Positions 42,509-51,896 of a stretch of DNA of 64,000 nt are shown one piece after another. The DNA is from Candidatus Flexicrinis proximus (GTDB taxonomy: Bacteria > Chloroflexota > Anaerolineae > Aggregatilineales > Phototrophicaceae), in the NCBI GenBank assembly GCA_016712885.1, contig JADJQF010000015.1, positions 62,001 through 126,000 on the forward strand, written 5' to 3'. Below the pieces are notes generated by a model. It was not told the origin of the DNA and made no database searches. It saw nothing but the letters and a program-made list of their open reading frames with translations. Within the stretch, counting starts at the first letter, position 1. Each line of letters opens with the position of its first letter. A program made the translations under genes and the position numbers.

Positions 42509-43665
42509 CCGGTCCGATCAAGATCGTCCGTATCATCTCACGGCTGAACATCGGCGGGCCGGCCATTCACGTCTCCCTGCTGACGGCGCGGATGAACAAC
42601 GCGGACTTCGAAAGCACCCTGGTCACCGGCAACATCGGCGGCGACGAGGGCGATATGAGTTACTACGCGGCGGACCACGGCGTGACGCCGCTGATCATCG
42701 CCGAACTGGGCCGCGAACTCCACCCGCTGCGCGACATGCGCACGCTGTGGAAGGTCTACCGCCTGCTGCGCCGCGAGAAGCCGGATGTGGTGCATACACA
42801 TACGGCCAAAGCCGGATTCATCGGGCGGTGGGCAGCATGGATGGCGGGCGTGCCGGTGATCGTGCATACCTTCCACGGCCACGTCTTCCACGGGTACTTC
42901 GGCGCGACGAAGACGCGGCTGTTCATCTTTCTCGAACGCCAATCGAGCCGGATCACCGATACGGTGCTGACGCTGACGCAGAGCCTGCGGCGAGAGCTGG
43001 CTGAGACTTACCGCGTGGCGCGCACCGAGAAGATCACCGTGCTGCCGCTCGGGCTGGACCTGGGGGCATTCGCCGCCGCGAAACGCAAGTCCGGCACGTT
43101 CCGCGCACAGTACGACATCCCGGCCGACGCGCCGCTGGTGGGAATCGCCGGACGAATGGTGCCGGTGAAGAACCACGCGCTGTTCCTGGAGGCCGCCGCG
43201 CAGGTACGCGCCGCACGGCCGGACGCGCGCTTTGTGATGATCGGCGACGGCGAACTACGCGACGCCCTGGAGCGGCAGATCGACAACCTCGGGCTGCGCG
43301 GGTTCGTCAAGATCACCGGCTGGTACAGCGAAATGGCAAGCGCATACGCCGATATGGATGTGTTCGCGCTGAGCAGCATCAACGAAGGGACGCCGGTGAC
43401 GGTGATCGAGGCGCTGGCCGCCGGGTGCCCGGTGGTGGCGACGCATGTGGGCGGCCTGCCCGACCTGCTGGAAGGCGGACGGTACGGCACGCTGGTGTCG
43501 AGCGGAAACGCACACGCGCTGGCGCAGGCTATTTTGACGACGCTGGACTCTCCTCCCGATTCATCGGCGGCACAAGCGGCGATGCTGAACCAATACGGCA
43601 TCGACCGGCTGGTGAGCGACCTGAGCGCACTGTATAAGGGCTTGCTGGCGAAGAAACGCAAATGA
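42505..43665 (+). CDS. GT4-family glycosyltransferase
   Basis: 386 residues with the GT-B fold of family GT4. N-terminal domain: RIISRLNIGGPAIHV and VVHTHTAKAGFIGRWAAW near residue 93. C-terminal nucleotide-sugar domain: GRMVPVKNHALFLEAA near 213, ARFVMIGDGELRDAL near 240, and the E-x7-E motif in SSINEGTPVTVIEALAAGCP near 290. It is likely to transfer a sugar from UDP- or GDP-sugar to a lipid or polysaccharide at the cytoplasmic side of the membrane. The GTG start overlaps the der stop and its own TGA overlaps the next ATG, so all three genes are translationally coupled. Confidence 0.9.
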   Translation: MTGPIKIVRIISRLNIGGPAIHVSLLTARMNNADFESTLVTGNIGGDEGDMSYYAADHGVTPLIIAELGRELHPLRDMRTLWKVYRLLRREKPDVVHTHTAKAGFIGRWAAWMAGVPVIVHTFHGHVFHGYFGATKTRLFIFLERQSSRITDTVLTLTQSLRRELAETYRVARTEKITVLPLGLDLGAFAAAKRKSGTFRAQYDIPADAPLVGIAGRMVPVKNHALFLEAAAQVRAARPDARFVMIGDGELRDALERQIDNLGLRGFVKITGWYSEMASAYADMDVFALSSINEGTPVTVIEALAAGCPVVATHVGGLPDLLEGGRYGTLVSSGNAHALAQAILTTLDSPPDSSAAQAAMLNQYGIDRLVSDLSALYKGLLAKKRK

Positions 43666-44168
43666 TTACCCCTCCCCTAACTGTCACCCCGATCACCCGC
43701 GAGTTTGTGCGCGAAATCCTGACGTGGCGGTATGCGCCGCCGTACGACGTGTACGATCTGAACGTCGCGCCGGAAAACGTCGAGACTGAAATCGCCTACT
43801 TCATGGCGCCGGAGACTCGCTTCCAGCAGATCGAGCGCGACGGCGAGCCGATCGCGGCGTTTTCGCTGGGGGACGACGGACAGGTCCCCGGCGGTGATTA
43901 CAGTGCCCCGGCCCTCGATATCGGGATGGGGCTGCGGCCCGACCTGACCGGACAAGGCCTGGGAAGAACGCTGGTGGAAACCGTGACCGCTTACGCGATC
44001 CAGTCCGATAATCCCCCTGCCCTGCGCGTCACGGTCGCGGCGTTCAACGCACGCGCGCTGCGGGTATGGAGCGGCGCCGGATTCGAAGAAGCGAGCCGCT
44101 TCAACGCCGAGCATAACGGCCTGCCGTTTGTCATAATGGTGCGCGACCTGTCACACTCCAAATCCTGA
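43662..44168 (+). CDS. GNAT-family N-acetyltransferase
   Basis: 168 residues. Core features: VTPITREFVREILTWRY at the N-terminus, the A motif DIGMGLRPDLTGQGLGRTL near residue 87 with the acetyl-CoA loop GQGLGRT, and LRVTVAAFNARALRVWSGAG near 122 (motif B). It is RimJ/RimL-like in having the RxF/WRY opening. The acceptor substrate is unknown. The ATG overlaps the glycosyltransferase stop as ATGA, so it is the third gene of the der operon; acetylation of a sugar or of a nearby product is possible but not shown. Confidence 0.85.
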   Translation: MITPPLTVTPITREFVREILTWRYAPPYDVYDLNVAPENVETEIAYFMAPETRFQQIERDGEPIAAFSLGDDGQVPGGDYSAPALDIGMGLRPDLTGQGLGRTLVETVTAYAIQSDNPPALRVTVAAFNARALRVWSGAGFEEASRFNAEHNGLPFVIMVRDLSHSKS

Positions 44169-44228
44169 CGTGCCGCCGGTTCGATCTGACGCCGCGTGCC
44201 GGGAACGACACAAAAAAGGCGTTTCGAG

Positions 44229-44939
44229 ATGACTCCCCTCTTTCGCTACAGTCCTGAGATTCTCAAGACGTATCCAAACATTGCCGGCGGCGTGATTCAC
44301 GCGCCACAGGTTATCAACGGTCCGACACCGCCCGCTCTGCTCGAACTTTACAGATCCGAGCAGCAGGCCGTCACGCTGAGCCTTGGCGACCGCCCGCTCA
44401 GCGAACTGCCCTCGCTGGCCGCATGGCGCGCGGCGTTTCGCAAATTCGGCGTTGACCCGACCGGATACCGGAGCGCGGCCGAGTCGCTGCTGCGGCGGCT
44501 GACCAAGAAGGGCGACATCCCATCGATCAATACGCTGGTCGACATCGGCAACCTGGTCAGCATCCGCTACGCGCTGCCGGTGGCGATCTTCGACCTGCGC
44601 GGAATCAAAGGCGGGATCGACGTCCGGTTTTCCGATGGGCGCGAGCGATTCACGCCGCTTGAGTCGCCGGAAGCGGAAGTTCCCGAAGCAGGCGAAGTTG
44701 TGTTTGCCGATGCGAACGACGTGGCGTGCGCGCGGCGCTGGTGCTGGCGGCAGAGCAAAGAAAGCGCTGCACGCGAGGATACGACCGCCGTGCTGATCAC
44801 GGTCGAGGCCCACCACGCGGACGGGCGACGCGATATCGAAGCAGCGATGGCAGACCTGAGCGCCCTGCTGGGCCAGTTTGCCCCAGGTCCACGCAGCAGC
44901 GCAGTGGTCGACGCCGGGAACCCGGTTTTCGCGCTGTAG
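44229..44939 (+). CDS. Stand-alone B3/4-domain protein (PheT-like editing domain)
   Basis: About 236 residues. It matches the B3/B4 domain of the phenylalanyl-tRNA synthetase beta chain: WRAAFRKFGVDPTGYRSAAE near residue 70, LLRRLTKKGDIPSINTLVDI near 92, NLVSIRYALPVAIFDL near 114 and VVFADANDVACARRWCWRQS near 155. In PheT this domain edits mis-acylated Tyr-tRNA; free-standing copies are thought to be trans-editing factors or to have lost that job. ATG 44229 is preferred over an upstream GTG at 44196 as it starts the conserved part; AAGG lies 10 bases upstream. Confidence 0.85.
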   Translation: MTPLFRYSPEILKTYPNIAGGVIHAPQVINGPTPPALLELYRSEQQAVTLSLGDRPLSELPSLAAWRAAFRKFGVDPTGYRSAAESLLRRLTKKGDIPSINTLVDIGNLVSIRYALPVAIFDLRGIKGGIDVRFSDGRERFTPLESPEAEVPEAGEVVFADANDVACARRWCWRQSKESAAREDTTAVLITVEAHHADGRRDIEAAMADLSALLGQFAPGPRSSAVVDAGNPVFAL

Positions 44940-44957
44940 AGCGAATTATGCATTTCT

Positions 44958-45028
44958 GTTTGCGGAGACGCTGCCTCCCATCTCTGCGAGGGACTTGCGA
45001 ACCCAACCCCTCAGACAGCGGTCGCCAC
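44958..45028 (+). repeat. Dispersed intergenic repeat, type A copy 4 (degenerate)
   Basis: GTTTGCGGAGACGCTGCCTCCC, then TCTGCGAGGGACTTGCGAACCC and a GCGGTCGCCAC end. Hairpin arms carry several changes. It lies in the 318-base gap between two converging genes, which also holds the palindromes at 45164-45198. Confidence 0.65.
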
Positions 45029-45163
45029 AGACTGCGTTTTCGTGTTCGACCTCCGACACTATTGCGGACGATATCTGTCAGCGTTAAAGGCGTAGACTGG
45101 CACGGTCAGCGCATTCGTTACAGACGGTCACCAGCATAGCACGGAGTCGAGCCGCGAAGAGAA

Positions 45164-45198
45164 ACAAATGTTCGAACATTTGTACGAACATTTGTTCG
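45164..45198. promoter_or_regulatory. Tandem palindromes resembling SOS boxes (GAAC-N4-GTTC)
   Basis: ACAAATGTTCGAACATTTGT (45164-45183) is a perfect 20-base palindrome; CGAACATTTGTTCG (45185-45198) has 5-base arms around ATTT and fits the Gram-positive LexA box. The unit GAACATTTGT(A/T)C is repeated in tandem with 12-base spacing. It stands after the stops of both flanking genes, so no obvious regulated promoter is present. Confidence 0.55.
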
Positions 45199-45257
45199 AA
45201 CAGATTTTGAGGGGAGAAACGCGCAAAACCGAACGGTATCTGGCGCCGAAGACCGAC

Positions 45258-46208
45258 CTAAACGACGGCGATAGATGTGTTATACCACTCGACCGTCTCG
45301 CGCAGGCCTTCATCGAAGCTGACCTCGGCTTCGAAGCCAAAGGCGGCTTTGGCGCGACTGACATCGACATTGCGGCGAGGCTGTCCGTTCGGTTTGGAGG
45401 TATCCCAGACGATGGTGCCTTTGAAGCCGACCAGCGCCTGAATCTTGGTGGCAAGATCGCGGATGCTGATCTCGATACCGCTGCCGATGTTGACCGGCTC
45501 CGGCGAGTCGTAATAGGCGGCCGCGAGAGCGATACCGCGGGCGGCGTCTTTGACGTAGACAAATTCGCGGGTCGGGCTGCCATCACCCCAGAGGGTTACG
45601 GTAGCGCTGCCGGCGTTCCTGGCCTCGCTCATCTTGCGGACCAACGCGGGGATAACGTGTGAAGTCTCCAGATCGAAGTTGTCACCCGGGCCATAGAGAT
45701 TGGTCGGCATGAGGTGGATGGCGGGATAGCCGTATTCCTGGCGGTAGGTCTGGCCCTGGACCATGAGGAGCTTTTTGACGAGGCCGTAGGGCGCGTTGGT
45801 CTCTTCGGGATAGCCGTTCCAGAGGTCGTCTTCCTTGAAGGGAATCGGCGTGAATTTCGGATAGGCGCAGATGGTGCCAACCCCGACAAAGCGCGGAATG
45901 TGATGCCGGTAGGCCAGGTCGAGGATATAGGTTCCCATCATGAGGTTGTCGTAATAGAACTGGGCGGGGTGGGCGCGGTTGGCGCCGATGCCGCCGACCT
46001 TGGCCGCAAGGTGGATGACCATGGTGGTATCGGCGTGGTCGGTATACAGGCGCCCGACGGCTTCCGGCAGGCGCAGGTCGTACTGAGCGCTGCGCGGCAC
46101 GATGATTTCACCCGCCCCAAGCGACTCCAGATGCTTCACCAGATGGCTGCCTAGAAAACCGGAGCCTCCAGTCACGATCACCTTTTGCGCGGCCCAATTG
46201 AAGGTCAT
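45258..46208 (-). CDS. fcl: GDP-L-fucose synthase-like NAD-dependent epimerase/dehydratase
   Basis: 316 residues, the usual length. GDP-4-keto-6-deoxy-mannose epimerase/reductase (WcaG/Fcl) makes GDP-L-fucose for surface glycans. Rossmann motif VIVTGGSGFLGSHL near residue 10, the active-site Ser-Tyr-Lys in VGVGTICAYPK near 108 and YGLVKKLLMVQGQ near 142, with MPTNLYGPGDNFD near 168, a strong Fcl signature. ATG 46208 has AAGGG 8 bases upstream; the open frame continues upstream to 47042 only as a shadow of the GNAT gene. Its usual partner gmd is not nearby. It is 41 bases downstream of the GNAT gene. Confidence 0.9.
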   Translation of the reverse strand: MTFNWAAQKVIVTGGSGFLGSHLVKHLESLGAGEIIVPRSAQYDLRLPEAVGRLYTDHADTTMVIHLAAKVGGIGANRAHPAQFYYDNLMMGTYILDLAYRHHIPRFVGVGTICAYPKFTPIPFKEDDLWNGYPEETNAPYGLVKKLLMVQGQTYRQEYGYPAIHLMPTNLYGPGDNFDLETSHVIPALVRKMSEARNAGSATVTLWGDGSPTREFVYVKDAARGIALAAAYYDSPEPVNIGSGIEISIRDLATKIQALVGFKGTIVWDTSKPNGQPRRNVDVSRAKAAFGFEAEVSFDEGLRETVEWYNTSIAVV

Positions 46209-46249
46209 ACCTGTATCCCTTTTCCACTGCACACTACGCAAATTATACG

Positions 46250-46993
46250 CTACGAGTCGGATTTGACCCGGTAACGGTAGCGGTATGATTCCGAAAAACC
46301 ACAGCGGGCATAGACGCGCTGGGCAACGGCATTGCCGCCAGAGACGGATAGAATAACAGTATGGGCGCCGTGCTGAACAGCGTGACGTTGAAGCGCGCGC
46401 ACGACGGCCTCGGCATAGCCGCGACCACGGAAGACGGGATGCGTGGCCATGTTGTAGATGCCGGCGACCTCGCGGCTGCGGGAAGTCAGGCCGACGGCAG
46501 CGATGCGGCCATCGACGACCACCGAGGCGAAACAGCGCTGCCCCGGCGTGGCCGAGAGGAGCTGCTTGTAGGTGTCGCGCTGGTGGATGCGCGAGGGCTG
46601 CGCCTCGAAATAGGCGTCGATCCAGGCGTCGTAGAAAGTCTCGCTGAGCGTAACATCGGTCGGGCCGGCGTCCGGTGCAGCCGAGAGGTGCGCGGACATC
46701 ACCAGCGAAGGCTCGAAGATGGCATAGCCGGCAGATTCCAGGGCTTTGTCGAGGGCCGGAGGGTTCGAGGCGTCGGTGAGCTTGAAAGTCGGCTTGAGGC
46801 CGCGGGCGGCGTACTCGTTTTCGCAGTAAGCGATCTTGCGATCGACATCGTAGGTTGAGCGGTACAGCGGATAGACGGAGTTGGCGCGATTGGTGCAGCC
46901 GGCGGCGAAGCGCAGGAGCCAACCATCGTAGGGTATAGTTTCCAGTGCAGGCCACGTCCGACAGGTATACTCTTCGAGTGTTACGATGGTCAT
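46250..46993 (-). CDS. GNAT-family N-acetyltransferase
   Basis: About 247 residues. The N-terminal part (RTWPALETIPYDGWLLRFA, then TNRANSVYPLY) is the signature of a GNAT subgroup often annotated as YnaD-like or GCN5-related with a preceding degenerate half. The catalytic half has GIYNMATHPVFRGRGYAEAV near residue 185, the classic acetyl-CoA-binding loop RGRGYA, and VILSVSGGNAVAQRVYARCG near 215. ATG 46993 is chosen as AGGAG lies 8 bases upstream. The start of the divergent TlpA-like gene is only 30 bases away. Probably cotranscribed with fcl. Confidence 0.86.
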   Translation of the reverse strand: MTIVTLEEYTCRTWPALETIPYDGWLLRFAAGCTNRANSVYPLYRSTYDVDRKIAYCENEYAARGLKPTFKLTDASNPPALDKALESAGYAIFEPSLVMSAHLSAAPDAGPTDVTLSETFYDAWIDAYFEAQPSRIHQRDTYKQLLSATPGQRCFASVVVDGRIAAVGLTSRSREVAGIYNMATHPVFRGRGYAEAVVRALQRHAVQHGAHTVILSVSGGNAVAQRVYARCGFSESYRYRYRVKSDS

Positions 46994-47023
46994 CGACAGG
47001 TCTCCTAGACGCCGGATAAGTGT

Positions 47024-47628
<605 letters not shown>

Positions 47629-47632
<4 letters not shown>

Positions 47633-48324
47633 CCTGGAAAGTACGCTCGAATCTGTGGCTGTTGAGCATTTCACGCCACTGGATGCGCGGAGTCCTCGTG
47701 TTTTGGCTGATCTTCGGCGGCCTGCCGTGGGCCGCGCCCGTGCTGATGGAACTGGGGGCGACCGGTCCGGCCAGCGTGATTTACCGGATGTATACGCCGA
47801 TGTGCCACCGGTTCCCGTTCCGCTCATTCTTCCTGTTTGGCGAACAGGGCGCATACCCGCTGGCGGCGGCGGAAACCGGCTACAAACCGTTTGAGGCGTA
47901 CGCCGGGGTGTCTCACATCCCTCAGGAGATGCGCGCCTATCGACTGCCACAGCCGCCGTTCGCAGTGCGGACGCTGCCGGAATTCGCGGCGGCCTATCCG
48001 CGCACGTCGCGCGATGCGGCGAGCGAGTCGGCGACCGTTCCGATCGAGATTCCGGCGGACCTGGCGAGGAGCGATCCGGTCAATTTCGCGCGGGTGCAAC
48101 TGGTCTCGTCGACGTTTGTCGGGAACGAATTGATGGGCTATAAGACGGCGGTGTGCGAGCGCGACCTATCGATTTACATCGGGCTGGGACTGAGCGCGGC
48201 GATTTTCGCGATCCCGGCCGTGCGGCGGAAACTGCGCCCGCTGCCGATCTGGCTGTACCTGTTTATCGGGCTGGGGCCGATCGGGCTGGATGGCGTCAGC
48301 CAACTGCTCAGTTATGCGCCGTAG
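47629..48324 (+). CDS. DUF2085 membrane protein
   Basis: About 231 residues. DUF2085 signature: MCHRFPFRSFFLFG near residue 50, TAVCERDLSIYIGLGLSAA near 170 and IWLYLFIGLGPIGLDGVSQL near 205, with four membrane helices (VLVFWLIFGGLPWAAPVLM, IYIGLGLSAAIFAIP, LPIWLYLFIGLGPIG and a weaker one). Two conserved cysteines and a histidine are kept. Function unknown in all organisms. GTG 47629 is in the stop of the TlpA-like gene (GTGA) with AGAGGA 7 bases upstream, so disulfide chemistry on these cysteines is conceivable. A central loop of about 90 residues is longer than usual. Confidence 0.85.
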
Positions 48325-48367
48325 CCGCGGGGTTCTTGCGGGAGAGTTAGCCGTAGAGTAATGTGAG

Positions 48368-48523
48368 ATATGGATAAAGCGCGCAGAGGCTATGCCTCCG
48401 CACCTCCACCAAGGGGCTTACGCCCTCTGGACTCCCTCAGAGCCTATGGCTTCGCAAGTGAAGCCATAGGCAAATGAAGGGTGTAGGGATGCAAATCCCT
48501 GATGGGGTTTCACGTGAAACCCC
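48368..48523. repeat. Dispersed repeat, type B copy 1 (multi-hairpin, parS-like end)
   Basis: Consists of AGGCTATGCCT, the type-A words CACCTCCACCAAGGGGCTTA and GCCCTCTGGACTCCCTC, a stem CCTATGGCTTC/GAAGCCATAGG, AGGGATGCAAATCCCT and the 20-base palindrome at 48504-48523. In reverse orientation the same order occurs at 59865-60030. It fills most of the 332-base gap after the DUF2085 gene; no coding frame is credible there. Confidence 0.75.
48504..48523. promoter_or_regulatory. 20-base palindrome containing a parS-like GTTTCACGTGAAAC
   Basis: GGGGTTTCACGTGAAACCCC is fully symmetrical; its central 14 bases (48507-48520) equal the ParB-binding parS core. In the related repeat at 59865 the place is GGGGTTTCATCCCAAACC, so either this is a true parS or a coincidental hairpin of the repeat. 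Confidence 0.45.
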
Positions 48524-48599
48524 AATTCATTCGTGGGTCACGGTAAAGTACAGGCGCAGGGCGCTGCCGCAGCCTTAGCCTGAAACTCTCTGAGCGGAA

Positions 48600-48636
48600 A
48601 ACAAAAGAGCCGGAGGAGATTGACTCCCCCGGCTCT
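48600..48636 (-). terminator. Rho-independent terminator of the Tad-like operon
   Basis: A 13-bp stem with one mismatch, AGAGCCGGAGGAG (48606-48618) with CTCCCCCGGCTCT (48624-48636), loop 5, followed on the minus strand by TTTGTTTTCC. It lies 20 bases after the TadE-like stop. Confidence 0.85.
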
Positions 48637-48656
48637 CTTGTTGTTGAGTTGGGACT

Positions 48657-51017
48657 TTAGGACTCGCCGCCGCCGCCCTGGGTCGGGGTGAACCCGATGG
48701 GGGTACGCGAAGGCGTGTTCGTGCTTGGCGGTGTGTTAGTCCGAGTCACCGTCGGCAGGAAGGTATTGGTCCTCGACGGCGTGTTGCTCGGGATGGTGTT
48801 GGATGCCGTAAGGGTCGGCTGCGGCGGATCGGTCGGACGGCGGGTATTGGTCGTGGTCGGCGACGGCAGAGTTACCTGCAGCGCGCCGGTCGGCTGGGTG
48901 CCCGGCCCACCGGTGCCATCGGTGCAGCCCGCGGCCCAGCCGATGAAGAAGCGGCTGCTGGCGAAGTGCGCCTGGATGACGCCGAACTGGGTCAGACGGC
49001 CGGCAAAGCCGTCAAAGTCGAGGAAGACGTAGTTATTGCCTGGAAGCAGCACGGCATTGATATTCCAGGTGCCTTCGGCCGAGGCGCTCGATGTGGCGAC
49101 GTCGAAAGGCAGGGTCGAGCGGGTGTTGCCGGTGGCGTCCTGCCCGGCCGCTGAAGAGGTCCACACTTCGATGGAGAGCGGGTCGGTGGTGTTGTTGCCG
49201 CCGACGGTTACGCGTCTGAGGAAGTAGGTGCCGGCGGTTCGCCCGATATCGGGATGGGTCGGGTCCGGCCAGACTAACTGGAAGCCGAGCAGGTAGACGG
49301 GCAGCGTCCCGGTGTTGACGAGGTTCATCCGCGCCGAACCGTCGAACGAGTCGAAGATCACCTGGTTCTGGAGCTGAATGTTGCTGAGCGCGTCGCAGCT
49401 TGGGGTCGGCGAAGGAGACGGCCCAACCGTCGGAACGGTGGTCGGGGTGGTCTCGGGCACTGGCGGGGCGGTAAGCAGGATGATACAGGGCGCACCGGCG
49501 GGATTAGAGAACTCGAACTCCGCGCTGAAGTCAAAGAGCGTGAAGGAGGTCATCAGGCTGGACGGCCCGTTGACGAATAACGCACTCCAGACCGCGCTGG
49601 TGGTGACGAAGCGGAAGGACGAGGGCTCGTTGGACGGGTTACCGTCGTAGAATTCGCCGTCTGTGCGCGTGTCCACCAGGGTCTGAGGGGGCGATGCAGG
49701 CGCGGTTCCCTGCCAGTGGACGTTAGCGTCCAGCGAGAAGGCCTGCGCGTACATCAGCGGGAAACCTGGTTTCGAGTTCCAGGCGAGCCGGACACGGCTC
49801 AGTTCAGTGGGTTCGACGTTGGTATTCTGGACGGTCATGAACATCTGCGAGCCGATAAACGGATTGTCGGACCAGATCACCTGGATGTTGTCGCAGCTGA
49901 AGGTCGGCGGCGTGTTGGTCGGGGTGCGGGTGAAGGTCGCAGTGGCGGTGCTGGTGTTGGTCGGCGAGAGGGAAGGACTCGGCGTCCAGGTCGGGAGGAT
50001 GTCTTCCGGGTCCGGCTGACCGGGCGGGATGCTGCGCTGGAAGGCGCCGACGGCTTTCGGAGCGCGGAACGACTCGTTGACCGAAGAACGACGAGACTGC
50101 AGGCTGACATACTGCGCCAGGTTCAGCGGCGTGATGAGCGGGTGGTTGAACTTGATGAAGACCGAGACGCGATCGCCCGGGCCGCCGACATCGAACCAGC
50201 GGTGACCGGCGTTTTCGAGGGCGTCAAGACGCGGGCCGCTCGGGCCTTCTGCCGGGATCTCGTTGAGCATACAGAACGGCTCAGGATAATCGAAGGTGTT
50301 GCCGCCGGCCGCCGCAGCGTCTCCGCTGTTACGGATGGTGGCAAAGCGGGCGTCAACATCCGACGCGGCGGTGCCGTCAAGCAGCGGACGGGTGCTGCAG
50401 ACCTCGACCGAAATCCAGCCGGGGCTGGTCGAATTCTCGGCACTCTTATAGGGGCGAGTCCAATAGCCTTTGAAGAAATCGAAAGCCTGGGCCGGCGTGA
50501 TGCTGTCGTAGGCCTGATCGACGCGCGACTCGTAGACGGCGATGGTCCGCGAGGCATCGCGCACCGCGGCGATGACCGTGAACACGCGCAGGATGTCCTT
50601 ACGGAGCTGCAGGTGGTCTTCGCTCGTGGGGTCGCAATCGGTGCCGTCGTAGACTGTGGCGAAAAAGCCTTCAGTCCCGTCGTAGTACTCGACGCCGGTT
50701 ACGACATCGGTAGCCTTGGTGCCGCGCAGGTCACCGTCCGAGCAGGCCACGACTGCATCCAAAACGCGGAGGTCGATCGGCTGAGCATCGGGGGTGACGT
50801 CGAAGATCTCATAGTTGATCGCGCCGATGCTTGCGGCACGGGCGCCGGCACGGGCCGCGCTCTGCAGCACGATCCAGGTCTGGAACAGGCGGGCAAACTC
50901 GATGATGCCGAACACGAGCAAGAGCAGGATCGGCAGCGTGAGCGCGAACTCCGCGAGGGCCTGTCCACGCCGGCGGGGCGTGTCCATGCTGGGTTGAATG
51001 GGGTTAGGATGGGACAT
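48657..51017 (-). CDS. TadE-like pseudopilin with large Thr/Pro-rich extracellular region
   Basis: 786 residues. The N-terminus is a TadE domain: RRRGQALAEFALTLPILLLL with the Glu of the TadE/pilin motif, then FARLFQTWIVLQSAARAGAR. TadE proteins are minor pseudopilins of Tad (tight adherence) systems, normally 150-200 residues. Here about 600 residues follow outside the membrane, containing two related units (FSCDNIQVIWSDNPFIGS near 375 and SCDALSNIQLQNQVIFD near 545), each preceded by Thr/Pro/Ser linkers, and a Thr-Pro tail (TNTPPSTNTPSRTP). It may serve as a displayed adhesin or surface layer part; this is inference. GGAG lies 7 bases before the ATG. Last gene of the operon. Confidence 0.85.
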   Translation of the reverse strand: MSHPNPIQPSMDTPRRRGQALAEFALTLPILLLLVFGIIEFARLFQTWIVLQSAARAGARAASIGAINYEIFDVTPDAQPIDLRVLDAVVACSDGDLRGTKATDVVTGVEYYDGTEGFFATVYDGTDCDPTSEDHLQLRKDILRVFTVIAAVRDASRTIAVYESRVDQAYDSITPAQAFDFFKGYWTRPYKSAENSTSPGWISVEVCSTRPLLDGTAASDVDARFATIRNSGDAAAAGGNTFDYPEPFCMLNEIPAEGPSGPRLDALENAGHRWFDVGGPGDRVSVFIKFNHPLITPLNLAQYVSLQSRRSSVNESFRAPKAVGAFQRSIPPGQPDPEDILPTWTPSPSLSPTNTSTATATFTRTPTNTPPTFSCDNIQVIWSDNPFIGSQMFMTVQNTNVEPTELSRVRLAWNSKPGFPLMYAQAFSLDANVHWQGTAPASPPQTLVDTRTDGEFYDGNPSNEPSSFRFVTTSAVWSALFVNGPSSLMTSFTLFDFSAEFEFSNPAGAPCIILLTAPPVPETTPTTVPTVGPSPSPTPSCDALSNIQLQNQVIFDSFDGSARMNLVNTGTLPVYLLGFQLVWPDPTHPDIGRTAGTYFLRRVTVGGNNTTDPLSIEVWTSSAAGQDATGNTRSTLPFDVATSSASAEGTWNINAVLLPGNNYVFLDFDGFAGRLTQFGVIQAHFASSRFFIGWAAGCTDGTGGPGTQPTGALQVTLPSPTTTNTRRPTDPPQPTLTASNTIPSNTPSRTNTFLPTVTRTNTPPSTNTPSRTPIGFTPTQGGGGES

Positions 51018-51047
51018 ACTCGTCTCCTCTTTCAGACGCGCTTAACA

Positions 51048-51896
51048 TCACGGCGCGAGCCGGGTAAACATACGCGATGCGATGTCGTCAAACACCAGCT
51101 GCAAACGCCCCTGATCCGGTGCGTTGTAGTAATTACCGCAGTCCTGCCGGGGCGGCAGCGGACGAATCATCGTCCCTGTACCGCCGTCCTGCGTGGAGTA
51201 GCTGTTACCGCGCAGCGCCACGTCGTCGCCGGTATAGTCGCCTGAGTCGATCGTCTGGTCTTCGCAGGCGCCGCGCTCGCCGAACGACTCGTTACCGGAA
51301 GCGCTCATAAAGCCGTCGAGCGTGCGATCCTGCTTCAAGTCCTGCTGGAAGTCGGTGTCGACCGTGAAGTTGTCCCCCACGTCGGCGATGTAGCGCAGCA
51401 GTTCTTCCCCGAGGAAGTCGGCCACGTTGTACTGGGCCGAGTGCGGGACATAGGAGGGGCTCGACGGGTCTTCGGAAGGATCGATGTAGCCGAGGCTGTT
51501 CTGACGCAGGAAGTTCAGACCGAAGCCGATGGTGAAGATGGTCGGAAGCTGCTCGTCACCGGCGCCGGTACGCGACAGACCCACATAGTCTGCCCAGTCA
51601 CGCGCATAGTCGTCAACGTCATAGTAGGGGTCACAGGTCGCCGCGGTCTCGGCCGGGAACGACCCGACATCCACATCGAAGACGCGACCCAGGATCAGGT
51701 TGTCCTCAAACGGGATATTGCAGTCGTAGTCGAGGTCGAAGCTGCCCGGCGCGAAGCCGTAGCTGCGGCCGCCGCCGGACGGGCACTTGATGCCCACGTT
51801 ACCCGGATCTTCGTTGAGCGGCAGGCAGAAGTGACGGGTGCTGGGGTCTTCGTCAGAGCAGAACGGGAATTCGATGATCGAACGCGACCGGGTCAA
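51048..51896 (-). pseudogene. C-terminal part of the TadG/VWA gene, cut off by an in-frame TAG
   Basis: 282 residues from the first possible start (TTG 51896), in the same frame as the gene at 51984-54002. The 29 codons between TAG and TTG are also open and read as ordinary protein (VDDLVRYGRGGEYGSF), so the whole stretch 51048-54002 looks like one gene of about 985 codons with a single amber codon. This part contains TIFTIGFGLNFLRQ, typical of the last strand of a VWA domain, and a C-terminal LQLVFDDIASRMFTRL, the helix that ends VWA domains of this kind. No ribosome site precedes the TTG. Independent translation is unlikely. Confidence 0.6.

Noticed and set aside
45167..45662. Plus-strand frame starting MFEHLYEHLFEQ at the tandem palindromes
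   Set aside because: Most of it is antisense to fcl, which has clear motifs; the repeated opening is a by-product of the palindromic DNA, and no ribosome site precedes it.
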